From Zea mays (Eukaryota; Streptophyta; Magnoliopsida; Poales; Poaceae), in the NCBI RefSeq assembly GCF_902167145.1, contig NC_050099.1, positions 12,786,434-12,850,433 on the forward strand: a stretch of DNA of 64,000 nt, read 5' to 3'. A model generated the notes under the pieces. That model was not told where the DNA came from and did no database searches. It saw only the letters and a program-made list of their open reading frames with translations. Below are positions 22,832-33,875 of the stretch, piece by piece. A program made the position numbers and the translations under genes. Every line of letters starts with the position of its first letter. Position 1 is the stretch's first letter.

Positions 22832-25800
22832 TTAAGGGTAGAAGCGACGTAGCTGTCGGATGTTCCAAGCGTTGCTGTAGACCTCGCCTTGACTGTTGGC
22901 CAGCTTGTACGTCCCGGGCTTCAGGACTTTGGCGATGACGAACGTCCCTTCCCAGGGAGGCGTGAGCTTGTGCCGTCCTCGGGCGTCTTGTCGCAGCCGA
23001 AGCACCAAGTCACCCACCTGGAGGTCTCGGGACTGAACCCCTCGGGCGTGGTAGCGACGCAGGGACTGCTGATACCGCGCCGAGTGTAGTAAGGCCATGT
23101 CCCGAGCCTCTTCCAGCTGGTCTAGTGAGTCTTCTCAGTTAGCTCGATTGCTTTGGTCGTCGTAAGCCCTCGTCCTCGGGGAACCGTATTCTAAGTCTGT
23201 GGGCAAGATGGCCTCGGCACCATAGACTAGAAAGAACGGTGTGAAGCCCGTGGCTCGGCTCGGCGTCGTCCTCAGACTCCAGACCACCGAGGGGAGCTCC
23301 TTCATCCATCGCTTGCCGAACTTGTTGAGGTCGTTGTAGATCCGCGGCTTGAGTCCTTGCAGGATCATGCCGTTGGCACGCTCTACTTGCCCATTCGTCA
23401 TGGGGTGAGCCACGGCGGCCCAGTCCACCCGGATGTGGTGATCCTCGCAGAAGTCCAGGAACTTTCTGCCGGTGAACTGGGTGCCATTGTCGGTGATGAT
23501 GGAGTTCGGGACCCCAAAGCGATGGATGATGTTGGTGAAGAACGCCACCGCCTGTTCGGACCTGATGCTGTTTAGAGGTCGGACCTCGATCCACTTGGAG
23601 AATTTGTCGATGGCGACCAGCAGGTGCGTGTAGCCCCCGGGTGCCTTCTACAAGGGGCCGACGAGGTCCATCCCCCACACAACAAATAGCCAGGTGATGG
23701 GTATCGTCTGCAGGGCCTGAGCGGGCAGGTGGGCCTGCCTTGCGTAGAATTGACACCCTTGGCAGGTGCGGACAATTCTAGTGGCGTCGGCCACCGCGGT
23801 CAGGCAGTAGAAACCTTGTCGGAAGGCGTTTCCAACAAGGGCTCGAGGCGCCGCGTGATGGCCGCAAGCCCCCGAGTGTATCTCTTGTAAGAGCTCTTGG
23901 CCTTCGGCGATGGAAATGCATCGCTGGAGGATGCCCGAGGGGCTGCGGTGGTAGAGCTCCTTCCCGTCTCCCAGCAAGACGAACGACTTGGCGCGCCGCG
24001 CCAACCGCCGAGCTTCGGCTCGGTCGAGGGGTAGCTCTCCTCGATGGAGATATTGCAGGTACGAGGTCTGCCAGTTTCGATTAGGCGTGACCCCGCTCCG
24101 CTCCTCCTCGACTGCGCAGTGCCTCACCTTCAGGGGCCGAGGGTGCCTCGAGTTGAGCCGAGGGTGCCTCGGGCTGAGCCGAGGGTGCCTCGAACTGGGC
24201 CGAGGGTGCCTCGGGCTGGGCCGAGGTCTTCTCGGGCTCGGGCGTGTCGTTGGTCTTGACGGAGGGTTGATGCAGGTCTCGGGAGAAGATGTCCGGGGGA
24301 ACCGTTGTTCGCCCCGAGGCTATCTTGGCCTGCTCGTCCGCAGTCTCGTTGTACCGTCGGGCGATGTGGTTGAGCTCGAGCCCGTAGAACTTGTCCTCTA
24401 GGCGCCGAACCTCATCGCAGTAGGCTTCCATCTTCGGGTCGCGGCAGTGGGAGTTCTTCATGACTTGGTCGATGACGAGCTGCGAGTCACCGCGAGCGTC
24501 GAGGCGTCGGACCCCTAGCTCGATGGCGATGCGCAACCCGTTGACCAGAGCCTCGTACTCGGCCACATTGTTGGACGTCGGGATGTGGAGGCGTAGCACG
24601 TAGCGTAGGTGCTTCCCGAGGGGCGAGATGAAGAGCAGGCCCGCGCCTGCTCCTGTCTTCATCAGCGACCCGTCGAAAAACATGGTCCAGAGTTCCGGTT
24701 GGATCGGAGCTGTTGGGAGCTGGGCGTCGACCCATTCAGCCACAAAGTCCGCCAAGACCTGAGACTTGATGGCCTTCCGAGGGGCGAACGAGATCGTCTC
24801 ACCCATGATTTCCACCGCCCACTTTGCAATTCTACCCGAGGCCTCTCGGCACTGGATGATCTCCCCCAGGGGAAGGATGACACCACAGTTACCGGATGAG
24901 ACTCGAAGTAGTGTCGCAACTTCCGTCGCGTCAGGATCACCGCGTACAGCAGCTTCTGAATTTGTGGGTAGCGGATCTTGGTCTCGGACAGTACGTCACT
25001 GATGAAGTAGACTGGCCTCTGGACGGGCAATGCATGCCCCTCTTGTTGTCTCTCAACCACGATCGCGGCGCTAACCACCTGAGTGGTAGCAGCGACGTAG
25101 ATCAAGAGGGCTTCTCCGGCGGCGGGAGGCACCAAGATGGGCGCGTTCGTGAGGAGCGCCTTCAGGTTCCCGAGGGCTTCCTCGACCTCAGGGGTCCAAG
25201 TGAAGCACTCGGCCTTCCTTAAGAGGCGGTACAGAGGCAGGCCTCTTTCGCCGAGGCGCGAGATGAAACGGCTCAGAGCCGCAAGGCATCCCGTGACCCT
25301 CTGTACGCCTTTCAAGTCCTTGATGGGCCCCATGTTGGTGATGGCCGCGATTTTCTCCGGGTTGGCCTCGATGCCCCGCTCGGAGACGATGAACCCCAAG
25401 AGCATGCCTCGAGGGACCCCGAAGACACGCTTCTCAGGATTGAGCTTTACACCTTTCGCCTTGAGACACCGGAATGTCGTTTCAAGGTCGGAAAGGAGGT
25501 CGGAGGCTTTCCTCGTCTTGACTACGATGTCATCGACGTAGGCCTCGACCGTTCGACCAATGTGTTCGCCGAACACGGGGTTCATGCACCTTTGGTATGT
25601 CGCACCCGCATTCCTCAATCCAAACGGCATGGTAACATAGCAGTACATGCCTAAAGGTGTGATGAAAGAAGTCACGAGCTGGTCGGACTCTTTCATCCTG
25701 ATTTGGTGATACCCTGAGTAGGCATCGAGGAAAGACAGGGTTTCGCACCCAGCAGTGGAATCCACGATTTGATCGATGCGAGGCAAAGGGTAGGGAACCT

Positions 25801-26122
25801 TTGGACATGCTTTGTTTAGACCAGTGTAGTCTACACACATCCGACATTTCCCTCCTTTCTTTCTCACAAGCACAGGGTTGGCAAGCCATTTGGGATGGAA
25901 TACCTCTTTGATGAACCCTGCCGCCATTAGCTTGTGGATCTCCTCGCATATGGCTCTGCGCTTTTCTTCGTCGAATCGGCACAGAGGCTGCTTCACGGGT
26001 CGGGCCCCAGCTCGGATATCCAGCGAGTGCTCGGCGACATCCCTTGGTATGCCGGGCATGTCCGAGGGACTCCACGCGAAAACGTCGGTGTTTGCGCGGA
26101 GAAAGTCGACGAGCACCGCTTC
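22832..26122 (-). pseudogene. pol: Huck-1 pol: RT, RNase H domains, integrase
   Basis: Reading leftward from 26116: RT with VDYTGLNKACPK, SFLDAYSGYHQIR and catalytic AYVDDIVVKTRK; a first RNase H-like region (LLIYVAATTQVVSAAIVV); then an archaeal-type RNase H (FFDGSLMKTGAGAG, NNVAEYEAL, RGDSQLVIDQ). A linker with four 21-nt repeats (24137-24220) leads to integrase, with the HHCC zinc region (IHSGACGHH...CQGC), the acidic core (GMDLVGP, TDNGTQF, NGQVERANG) and the C-terminus NIRQLRRFYP ending at 22832. Frameshifts lie near 24880 and 24120, and stops at 23648 and 23135, so it is inactive. It would copy element RNA into DNA and integrate it. Confidence 0.85.
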
Positions 26123-29100
26123 CTATTTGGGGTCGAGCTCGGAGCCGATCCGGATCTGCTTGGAGGCGTCGTTGCTGGGGTCGAGAGGGACAGACTTAAC
26201 CGTCTCCGCTGGCTCGAAGTTGCCGGTGTGGCGCTTCACGTCTGGCGCCTCCTTAGAGAGGCTCTCAGGTCGGCGATGAGGGCCTCGGATTCGGCGAGGG
26301 CCTCGACGTACTCCACGCACTCCACGTCGCATTCGTACGCGTGTCGGTATGTGGGGCCGACGGTGATGACCCCGTTGGGGCTCGACATCTTGAGCTTGAG
26401 GTAGGTGTAGTTGGGGACGGCCATGAACTTGGCGTAGCATGGCCTCCCCAGCACTGCGTGGTAGGTTCCTCGAAACCCGAACACCTCGAACGTGAGGGTC
26501 TCCCTTCGGAAGTTGGAGGGTGTCCCAAAGCAGACTGGTAGATCGAGTTGTCCGAGGGGCTGGACGCATTTCCCGGGGATGATCCCGTGAAAAGGCGCAG
26601 TGCCTGCTTGGACCGAGGACAGATCGATCCGCAGGAGCCCGAGGGTCTCGGCGTAGATGATGTTGAGGCTGCTGCCTCCGTCCATGAGGACCTTGGTGAG
26701 CCTGACGTTGCCGATGATAGGGTCGACAATGAGCAAGTATTTCCCTGGGCTCGGCACACGGTCGGGGTGGTCGCCCTGGTCGAAGGTGATGGGCTTGTCG
26801 GACCAGTCTAGGTAGACTGGCGCCGCCACCTTTACCGAGCAGACCTCCCGACGCTCTTGCTTGCGGTGCCGAGCCGAGGCGTTCGCCACTTGCCCACCGT
26901 AGATCATGAAGCAGTCGTGGACCTCGGGGAACTCTCCTGCCTTGTGATCCTCCTTCTTATCGTCGTCGCGGGCCCTGCCACCCTCCGCAGGTGGCCCGGC
27001 CTTGTGAAAGTGGCGTCGAAGCATGGCGCACTCCTCAAGGGTGTGCTTGACGGGCCCCTGATGATAGGGGCACGGCTCCTTGAGCATCTTGTCGAAGAGA
27101 TTGGTGCCTCCGGGAGGTTTTCGAGGGTTATTGTACTCAGCGGCGGCGACAAGGTCCGCGTCGGCGGCGTCGCGTTTCGCTTGCGACTTCTTCTTGCCTT
27201 TCTTTATGGTGCCGCGCTGAGTGGACGCCTCGGGGACATCTTCCGGCTGGCGGCCCTGGGGCTGCTTATCCTTCCGGAAGATGGCCTCAACCGCCTCCTG
27301 GCTAGAGGCGAACTTGGTGGCGATGTCCATCAGCTTGCTTGCCCTGGTGGGGGTCTTGCGACCTAGCTTGCTCACCAGGTCGCGGCAGGTGGTGCCGGCA
27401 AGGAACACGCCGATGACATCCGAGTCGGTGACGTTGGGCAGCTCGGTGCGCTGCTTCGAGAATCGCCGGATGTAGTCCCAAAGAGACTCTCCCGGCTGCT
27501 GGCGGCAGCTTTGGAGATCCCAGGAGTTCCCAGGGCGCATGTACGTGCCCTGGAAGTTGCCGGCGAAGGCTTGGACCAGGTCATCCCGGTTGGAGATCTG
27601 CCCTGGAGGCAGGTGCTCCAGCCAGGCTCGAGCGGTGTCGGAGAGGAACAGGGGGAGGTTGCGGATGATGAGGTTGTCATCGTCCGTTCCACCCAGGTGG
27701 CAGGCCAACCGGTAGTCCGCGAGCCACAGTTCCGGCCTCGTCTCCCCCGAGTACTTTGTGATAGTAGTCGGGGTTTGGAACCGGGTCGGGAACGGCGCCC
27801 GTCGTATGGCCCGGCTGAAAGCCTGCGGACCGGGTGGTTCGGGCGAGGGACTCCGATCCTCCCCGCTGTCGTAGCGTCCCCCACGCCTGGGGTGGTAGCC
27901 TCGGCGCACCTTCTCATCGAGGTGGGTTCGACGGTTGCGGTGATGGTGCTTGTTGCCGAGGCGACCTGGTGCCGCATGCGCTGTGTTGCGCGTGCGCCCG
28001 GTATGGACCGAGGCTTCCCGCATGAATCGGGAAGTCGAGGCGCGATGCTCCGAGGGGTAGCCCTGCCTTCGGGAGGCAGAGCTTTCGGCCCGTCGGACCG
28101 CGGCATCCTCCAGGAGATTCTTGAGCTCTCCCTGGATACGCCGCCCTTCAATGGTTGATGGCTCTGGCATCTCGCGGAGAAGTATTGTCGCTGCAGCCAG
28201 GTTCTGGCCGACCCCACTGGAAGCCGGTGGCGGCCTTGCCCTGACATCGTTGGCGATGCGGTGCTGGATGCCCTGGGGTAGATGACGCGCTTCTCCGGCC
28301 GGAGGTTGGCCCGCCCATTCCTGCCCGATGTCCCGGCGGAACGGCTCAAGCATTCATGCTCCCTCGTCGAGCCTAGCCTGCATCTCGCGGATTTGCTCGA
28401 GCTGTGAGTCATGACCCCCCGCCGGGACGGGGATCACAGCTAGCTCCCGAAGGATGTCAACGCGAGGCGCAGGCCTAGGGGGATCACCGTTTTCCGGTAT
28501 ACCAAGATGGTTGCCTTCGCCGGGACCCCCTAGATCGACGTGGAAACATTCACGACTTGGGCCGCAGTCCTCGTCGCCGAGGCTGCGGCTACCGTTGGAA
28601 CAGTCGGAAAGGCAGTAGTCGCATGCGGTCATGAAGTCCCGCATGGCACCGGGGTTGCCAAGTCCGGAGAAATCCCAACAAAAGTCGGGCTCGTCATCTT
28701 CCTCGGAACCGAGGGCCCGTAGGTCGAGACGGCTGTCATCCGGTCCCAGGGTGACCGCATACGATACCCCGGAGGGTTTGGACTTGCCTCTATGAAAGCG
28801 TCCACCAAAGCGAAGTCGCTTGGTGGGTCGAGGCTGAATCCAAAAGGCACGAGATGGGAATCGGTCGGTACCTCTTGGTCGACGGGCGGTGACGAAGTTA
28901 CGTCAGGGGCAGACTGCACCGTCGTCTCAGGTACGAGGGTGACGCCCAGCAAGTCTTTTGCGAGCGTGCTGGCGTCGTCCGTCCGCTTGGAGTTGGCGTG
29001 TTGCGGGGAGACAACGCTCGTCTTCGTCTCAGACGCGTGGTCGATGCCCGGCGTGTCCCCCGTTGGGGCGCCGGCGCCGTCGACTCGCTCGACAGCCGAC

Positions 29101-29369
29101 GAGGTGCCACCTTCTGCTTGGCCTTGGTTGTCCCGCCTTCTCCTCCGTCGGCGAGGGAGGCGACGGGATAAACTCGAATGTTGTTCTTCCGCCACGTGGG
29201 GAAGACGTCGTCGATTCCGCCACCAGAGGGCGGGTTGTCGGCCGCCATTGTCGCTATCGCGCGGTGGGGGAAGGAGTATCATGTCGTAGCTGCCGTCGAG
29301 GGACATGAACTCAAGACTCCCGAAACGGAGCACCGTCCCGGGCAGGAAAGGTTGCTGGAGACTGCCCAT
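26123..29369 (-). pseudogene. gag: Huck-1 gag and protease
   Basis: Starts at ATG 29369 (MGSLQQPFLPG), the same start as in the two other Huck-like copies. The gag domain (ELWLADYRLACHLGGTDDDN through RDYIRRFSKQRTELP-like sequence) lies near 27650-27450. An unusual zinc-knuckle-like CPYHQGPVKHTLEEC and the protease site LMDGGSSLNII follow; DGG replaces the usual DTG, common in plant gypsy. Lesions: a 1-nt loss near 28712, a GGA-to-TGA stop at 28354, a 1-nt loss near 26275, and a TAG at 26123-26125 between protease and RT that also occurs in the outer Huck. Confidence 0.85.
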
Positions 29370-29410
29370 CTGGAGCTTGACGGGAAGCTGTTCGTCAACA
29401 CGCAGCAGGC

Positions 29411-29428
29411 CCCTACCTGGCACGCCAA
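29411..29428 (-). other. Primer binding site of Huck-1
   Basis: On the minus strand TGGCGTGCCAGGTAGGGG directly follows the 5' LTR (two-base spacer). It starts with TGG, complementary to a tRNA CCA end. The other Huck copies have TGGCGCGCCAGGTAGGGG. The tRNA is not assigned. Confidence 0.75.
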
Positions 29429-29429
29429 C

Positions 29430-31089
29430 TGTCGGCGTTTCGACCCCGGGGGGTCCCTGGACCGACGAGTAAATTGTCGTCGTGTGCCCCAGCCCAGATG
29501 GGTCGGCGCGAGACGGAGCGCGAAGGGGGGAAAAAGCCGGAGGGAGACAGGCGTAAAAGGGGAAACCCACGGTCTTCGTGTTTGTCCCGCGCCCAGGTCG
29601 AATGCGCTTGCAGTAGGGGGTTACAAGCGTCCGCGTGGGAGGGAGCGAGAGGCTTACGCGAGCGTCGTCCTGTCCTTCCCCGCGCGGCCAACTCTCTGTA
29701 AGAGGGCCCTGGACCTTCCTTTTATAGGCGTAAGGAGGGGGTCCAGGTGTACAATGGGAGGTGTAGCAGTGTGCTAATGTGTCTAGCAGAGAGGAGCTAG
29801 TGCCCTAAGTACATGCCGTCGTGGCAGCCAGAGAGGTTTTGGCACCCTGTTCGTGTGATGTCGTGGCCGTCGGAAGAGCGCTGGAGCCTGGCGAAAGGAC
29901 AGCTGTCGGGGCTGTCGAGTCCTTGCTGACGTCTCCTTGCTTCCGTAAGAGGGCTGAGAGCCGCCGTCGTCATGGAGCATGTGGGGCGCCATCATTACTT
30001 GTTTACCGGGGCGAGCCAGATGGGACGCCGGTCTTGTTCCCCGTAGCCTAAGCTAGCTAGGGGTAGGGTAATGATGGCCCCTCCTGTCACGTGGTCGGTC
30101 CGAGCCCTGGGTTGGGCGAGGCGGAGGCTCCTCCGAGGTCGAGGTCGAGTCTGTCTTCCGAGGTCGAGGTCGAGTCCGAGCCCTTGGGTCGGGCGAGATG
30201 GAGACCGTCGGCTGAGGCCGAGGTCGAGTCCGAGCCCTGGGTCGGGCGAGGCGGAGTTCGTCGTCTTCCGTGGCCGAGGCCGAGTCTGAGCCCTGGGTCG
30301 GGCGAGGCGGAGTTCGTCGTCTTCCGGGGCCGAGGCCGAGTCCGAGCCCTGGGTCGGGCGAGGCGGAGTTTGTCATCTTCCGGGGCCGAGCCCGAGTTCG
30401 AGGCCTGGGTCGGGCGAGGCGGAGTTCGTCGTCTTCCGTGGTCGAGGCCGAGTCCGAGCCCTGGGTCGGGCGAGGCGGAGTTCGTCGTCTTTCGGGGCCG
30501 AGCCCGAGTCCGAGCCCTGGGTCGGGCGAGGCGGAGTTCGTCGTCTTCCGGGGCCGAGCCCGAGCCCGAGCCTTGGGTCGGGCGAGGCGGAGTTTCTTAT
30601 GGCGCCTGAGGCCGGGCTTGCCCGCTGTCAGCCTCACTCTGTCGAGTGGCACAGCAGTCGGAGCGACGCGGGCGGCGCTGTCTTCTTGTCAGACTGGTCA
30701 GTGGAGCGGCGAAATGACTACGATCACTTCGGCTCTGTCGACTGAAGGCGCACGTCAGGATAAGGTGTCAGGCCACCTTTGCATTAAATGCTTCTGTGAA
30801 ACGGTCGGTCGACGTGGCGACTTGGCCAAGGTTGCTTCTTGGCGAAGACTGGGCCTCGAGCGAACCGAAGGTGTGTCCGTTGCTGGAGAGGGTCCTCGAG
30901 CGAGACGTAAATCCTTCGGGGTCAGCTGCCCTTGCCCGAGGCTGGGCTCGGGCGAGGCGAGATCGTGTCCCTTGAGTGGACCGAGCCTTGACTTAATCAC
31001 ACCCATCAGGCCTTTGCAGCTTTGTGCTGATGGGGGTTACCAGCTGAGATTAGGAGTCTTGGGGGTACCCCTAATTATGGTCCCCGACA
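29430..31089 (-). repeat. 5' LTR of Huck-1
   Basis: 1660 bp, ends TGTC...GACA. It is 55 bp longer than the 3' LTR, close to one 56-bp array unit (array about 30110-30595). Reversed TATA at 29720-29726. Confidence 0.88.
29720..29726 (-). promoter_or_regulatory. TATA box of Huck-1 5' LTR
   Basis: TATAAAA on the minus strand (CGCCTATAAAAGG), conserved at the same LTR position in all Huck-like LTRs of the window. Confidence 0.7.
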
Positions 31090-31105
31090 ATTTGATATTT
31101 CAAAT
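31090..31105 (+). pseudogene. gag: Decayed copia gag, sliver between two insertions
   Basis: Sixteen bases (attt from the duplicated Huck-1 target, then gatatttcaaat) continue the copia gag frame from 17205: ...GQEF, then DISN. They also carry the left copy of the caaat duplication of the next element. Confidence 0.7.
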
Positions 31106-31450
31106 TGTTGGAACTGGACCGCCGACACATGGCGTGTCCGTCGGGGCCGCCCGCACACACGGCGCGCCCACCCAGACTGTCGGGCCGCGACACACGCGCC
31201 CGCACGTATAGCAGCGGGCTTTAGGTCTCTTGGGCCAACACTCCCCCAAAAAGCTAGCCTGTTAGGGGTTGCACCCTCGACCTTATAAACCATGCTTTCA
31301 CACCCTCACCACACAATGTGGGACTATTCCCAACAATCTCCCCATCACACATTGTGAGCCAAGATTGTCTGAGAAAGCATTGGGTCAACCTGGCTCTGAT
31401 ACCAATTGTTGGCGCCGTCCAGCCTCAAATTCCGGTGGCCGGCGCCAACA
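31106..31450 (-). mobile_element. TRIM-like miniature LTR element, 345 bp
   Basis: Bounded by TGTTGG and CCAACA and flanked by perfect 5-bp duplications caaat (31101-31105, 31451-31455). Removing it restores an open copia gag frame. On the minus strand it carries an initiator-Met-type primer site TGGTATCAGAGCC (31392-31404) and, 55 bp on, a purine tract GGGGAGAT before TGTTGGGAATAGTCCC (31335). That is the order primer site, short spacer, purine tract, 3' LTR, as in TRIMs. Oddly, the segment at the 5' LTR position is only 44 bp (31407-31450), with 11-bp inverted ends tgttggcgccg/cggcgccaaca, and does not match the 230-bp segment at the other end. Confidence 0.7.
31392..31404 (-). other. Primer binding site (initiator Met tRNA type)
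   Basis: TGGTATCAGAGCC on the minus strand, the standard complement of the plant initiator methionine tRNA 3' end used by many copia elements and TRIMs. Confidence 0.75.
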
Positions 31451-31724
31451 CAAATCTCATTGGGACCCTTGATGTTGAGTGAAGGGCAAAGGCAAAAGGC
31501 ACAAATGAAAATCGGATTGTTGGGACTTCTTGTGCTAACCTAGTGCAAAAGAACAATTCCAATGCCTCCTAAAATAACAACAAGAAGAACAACAAATCTC
31601 TACAGAACTAAACAAAAGATAATAGGACTACCATTTTCAAGAATAAAAAAGAAGATTTGTTGTGCGTACAATAGCCCAAATCATTTTGCTAGATTGTGCC
31701 TAGAATGCAATGACGATTAGTATG
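31451..31724 (+). pseudogene. gag: Decayed copia gag, zinc-knuckle piece
   Basis: Resumes directly in frame with NLIGTLDVE, then K/N-rich sequence, then a damaged CCHC knuckle readable as CCAYNSPNHFARLC near 31655-31700. It ends at the duplication gtatg of the Opie solo LTR. Confidence 0.7.
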
Positions 31725-32909
31725 TGAAAGTCGCCTAGAGGGGGGGTGGATAGGCAGAAACTGAAATTTACAAACTTTAAGCATACTTCAAGCCGGGGTT
31801 AGCATTAGAATAAAAGTTAAGTCCGGGAGAGAGGGGAAAACAAATCAACCAAAAAAGTAAAGCGGATGACACAATGATTTGTTTTACCGAGGTTCGGTTC
31901 CAATGAACCTAGTCCCCGTTGAGGTGGTCACAAAGACCAGGTCTCTTTCAACCCTTTCCCTCTTTTAAACGGTCACTTAGACCGAGTGAGCTTTCTCCTT
32001 AATTCTCACGGGTCACTTAGACCCCGCAAGGACCACCACACAATTGGTGTCTCTTGCCTTGCTTACAAAACACTTGGGAACAAGAATGAGGAAGGAAGAA
32101 AGCGATCCAAGAACAAGAGCTCAAAGAACACGAGCAAAACTCTCTCTTCTAGTCACTAGGTGTTTGGAGTGTATTTGGGACTTGGAGAGGCTTTGATTCT
32201 TTTGAATTGTGTCTTGTATTGATTGCACTAGCTCTTGTCTTGATTGAGATGTCTGAAAAATTTGGATGCTTGGAGTGGTGGCGGTTGGGGGGTATTTATA
32301 ACCCTCAACCACCACATAGTCGTTGGGGAGGCTGTCTGTCGATGGGCGCACCAGACAGTCCAATGCGCCAGCCATGTCACCCAACCGTTAGGGTTCTGAC
32401 AGTTTCGACCGTTGGAGCTCTGACTTCTTGGGGCGCCGGACAGTCCGGTGCTGCACCGGGCAGGCACTGTTCACTGTCCGATGCGCCTTCTGGCGCTGCT
32501 CTGACTCTGTGCGAACTGTCCACGCACTGTTCACGTTGCAGGCGACCGTTGGAGTCGACCGTTGCGCTCGCTAGCCGTTGCTCCGCTAGCACACCGGACA
32601 GTCCGGTGGCACACCGGACAGTCCGGTGAATTATAGCGGAGCAGCTCTCTAGAAACCCGAAGGTGGCAAGTTTGAAGTCGTACGGCCCTGGGCACCGGAC
32701 ACTGTCCGGTGCGCCAGACCAGGGTTCTCTTCGGTTTCTTTTGCTCCTTTCTTTTGAACCCTAACTTTGATCTTTTTATTGGTTTGTGTTGAACCTTTAG
32801 CACCTGTAGAATATATAATCTAGAGCAAACTAGTTAGTCCAATTATTTGTGTTGGGCATTCAACCACCAAAATCATTTAGGAAAAGGTTTGAGCCCTATT
32901 TCCCTTTCA
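31725..32909 (-). repeat. Opie solo LTR, minus strand
   Basis: 1185 bp with termini TGAAAG...CTTTCA and the same CCGGAC palindromes as the LTR at 6513-7708. It is flanked by perfect gtatg duplications (31720-31724, 32910-32914), with no internal region. This is the classic product of recombination between the two LTRs of one insertion. Confidence 0.93.
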
Positions 32910-33080
32910 GTATGATAATATGGTTATTAGAGAGAGTGGAGAAACATTAGGTTATGATAATTTATTGTCTACTGTCCATTCACTTTATCATTCACGTAAT
33001 TGGTGGGTTGACACATGTGCTAATATTCATGTTTGTGCTAATTTTTTCTTGTTTTCTTTCTCGTAGATCAAGAGGGACTT
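32910..33080 (+). pseudogene. Decayed copia protease piece
   Basis: Reads YDNLLSTVHSLYHS, then WWVDTCANIHVCANFFLFS, corresponding to the copia protease core (WWVDTGANIHVC-like; the catalytic Asp-Thr is kept but Gly is replaced by Cys). It is interrupted by Cassandra at 33081. Confidence 0.7.
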
Positions 33081-33875
33081 TGTGATATCCTGGCCTTTGG
33101 AGATGGTAATATCCTGGCACAAGGCTTAATATAATTAATAGAGTACTCATATCAACAATGTGCATCTTTTTTTGGAAGCCTATTTTGAAAGAACCTTCAG
33201 GTTAAGCGTGCTTGGCTTGGAGCAATTTGGGATGGGTGACCGACTAGGAAGTTTTCTCGGGTGCGCATGAGTGAGGACAAAGTGCGCTAAAAAATTCGTG
33301 TCGGTCTGTGGGGACAATATATAATTTTAGAGAGTTGCAGGAGTAAGTACCACCGATCCGGGAGTGGACGTGCTGTTACAAGTAGTATCGGAGCTGACCC
33401 TCGCGGTTTCACGGGCGTGTGTGGGTTAGGGGTTCGGGTATATGGAGTATGTGGGCCTAGAGTGGTCACATGGCATGGCATATGACGACACTAAACACAT
33501 AGGCGTGGCCAAGAAGGGAGGTTTCTGGCTTGGGGTTGACCGACGAGGACGTCGGTCTTCTAAGGGGGGTGGATTGTGATATCCTGGCCGTAGTGGATGG
33601 TGATATCTTGGCCCAAGGCTGAATATAATTAATAGAGTACTCATATCAACAAAGTGCATCTTTTTCGGAAGCCTATCTCAAAAGAACCTCCAGGTTAAGC
33701 GTGCTTGGCTTTGAGCAATTTGGGATGGGTGACCGACTTGGAAAATTTCTCGGGTGCGCATGAGTGAGGACAAAATGCGCTAAAAAAACTCATGTTAATC
33801 TGTGGGGACAATATATGACCTTATAGAGCTGTCAGGAGTAAGTACCACCGGTCCGAGAGTGGACGGGGTGTTAGA
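33081..33875 (+). mobile_element. Cassandra TRIM with 5S-like promoter in both LTRs
   Basis: 795 bp: LTR 33081-33380, primer site (agtagtatcggagc, 33381-33394), short internal spacer, purine tract aaggggggtggat (33562-33574), LTR 33575-33875. Perfect target duplication gactt (33076-33080, 33876-33880). Each LTR contains 5S rRNA-derived sequence: GTTAAGCGTGCTTGG (A-box region) and GGGATGGGTGACC (C-box region). The LTRs differ at roughly 12 percent by eye, so the insertion is old. It has no coding capacity and is copied by enzymes of other elements. Confidence 0.93.
33201..33247 (+). promoter_or_regulatory. 5S rRNA-like internal promoter in Cassandra LTR 1
   Basis: gttaagcgtgcttgg (33201-33215) and gggatgggtgacc (33229-33241) match the A-box and C-box portions of plant 5S rRNA genes that RNA polymerase III recognises. 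The region between them is diverged and shortened. Confidence 0.75.

Larger units (their letters stand above)
17206..31089 (-). mobile_element. Huck-like Ty3/gypsy element, full length, minus strand ('Huck-1')
   Basis: 13.9 kb with two LTRs (17206-18810 and 29430-31089), a primer site, gag, protease, RT, RNase H and integrase in gypsy order, and a 4-kb noncoding 3' region. It is inserted in a copia gag; the left flank is agttt and the right is attt, so the 5-bp duplication has lost one base. The coding region has several frameshifts and stops. The LTRs differ by several percent by eye, making it older than the two other gypsy elements at the right of the window. Dual RNase H regions place it in the Tat lineage. 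Confidence 0.88.

Noticed and set aside
31392..31404. tRNA gene at the TGGTATCAGAGCC motif
   Set aside because: Only the 3' tRNA complement is present; no cloverleaf. It is a primer binding site.
33201..33250. Genuine 5S rRNA gene
   Set aside because: Only part of 5S is present, diverged and twice, inside LTRs of a TRIM with target duplications. It is Cassandra.
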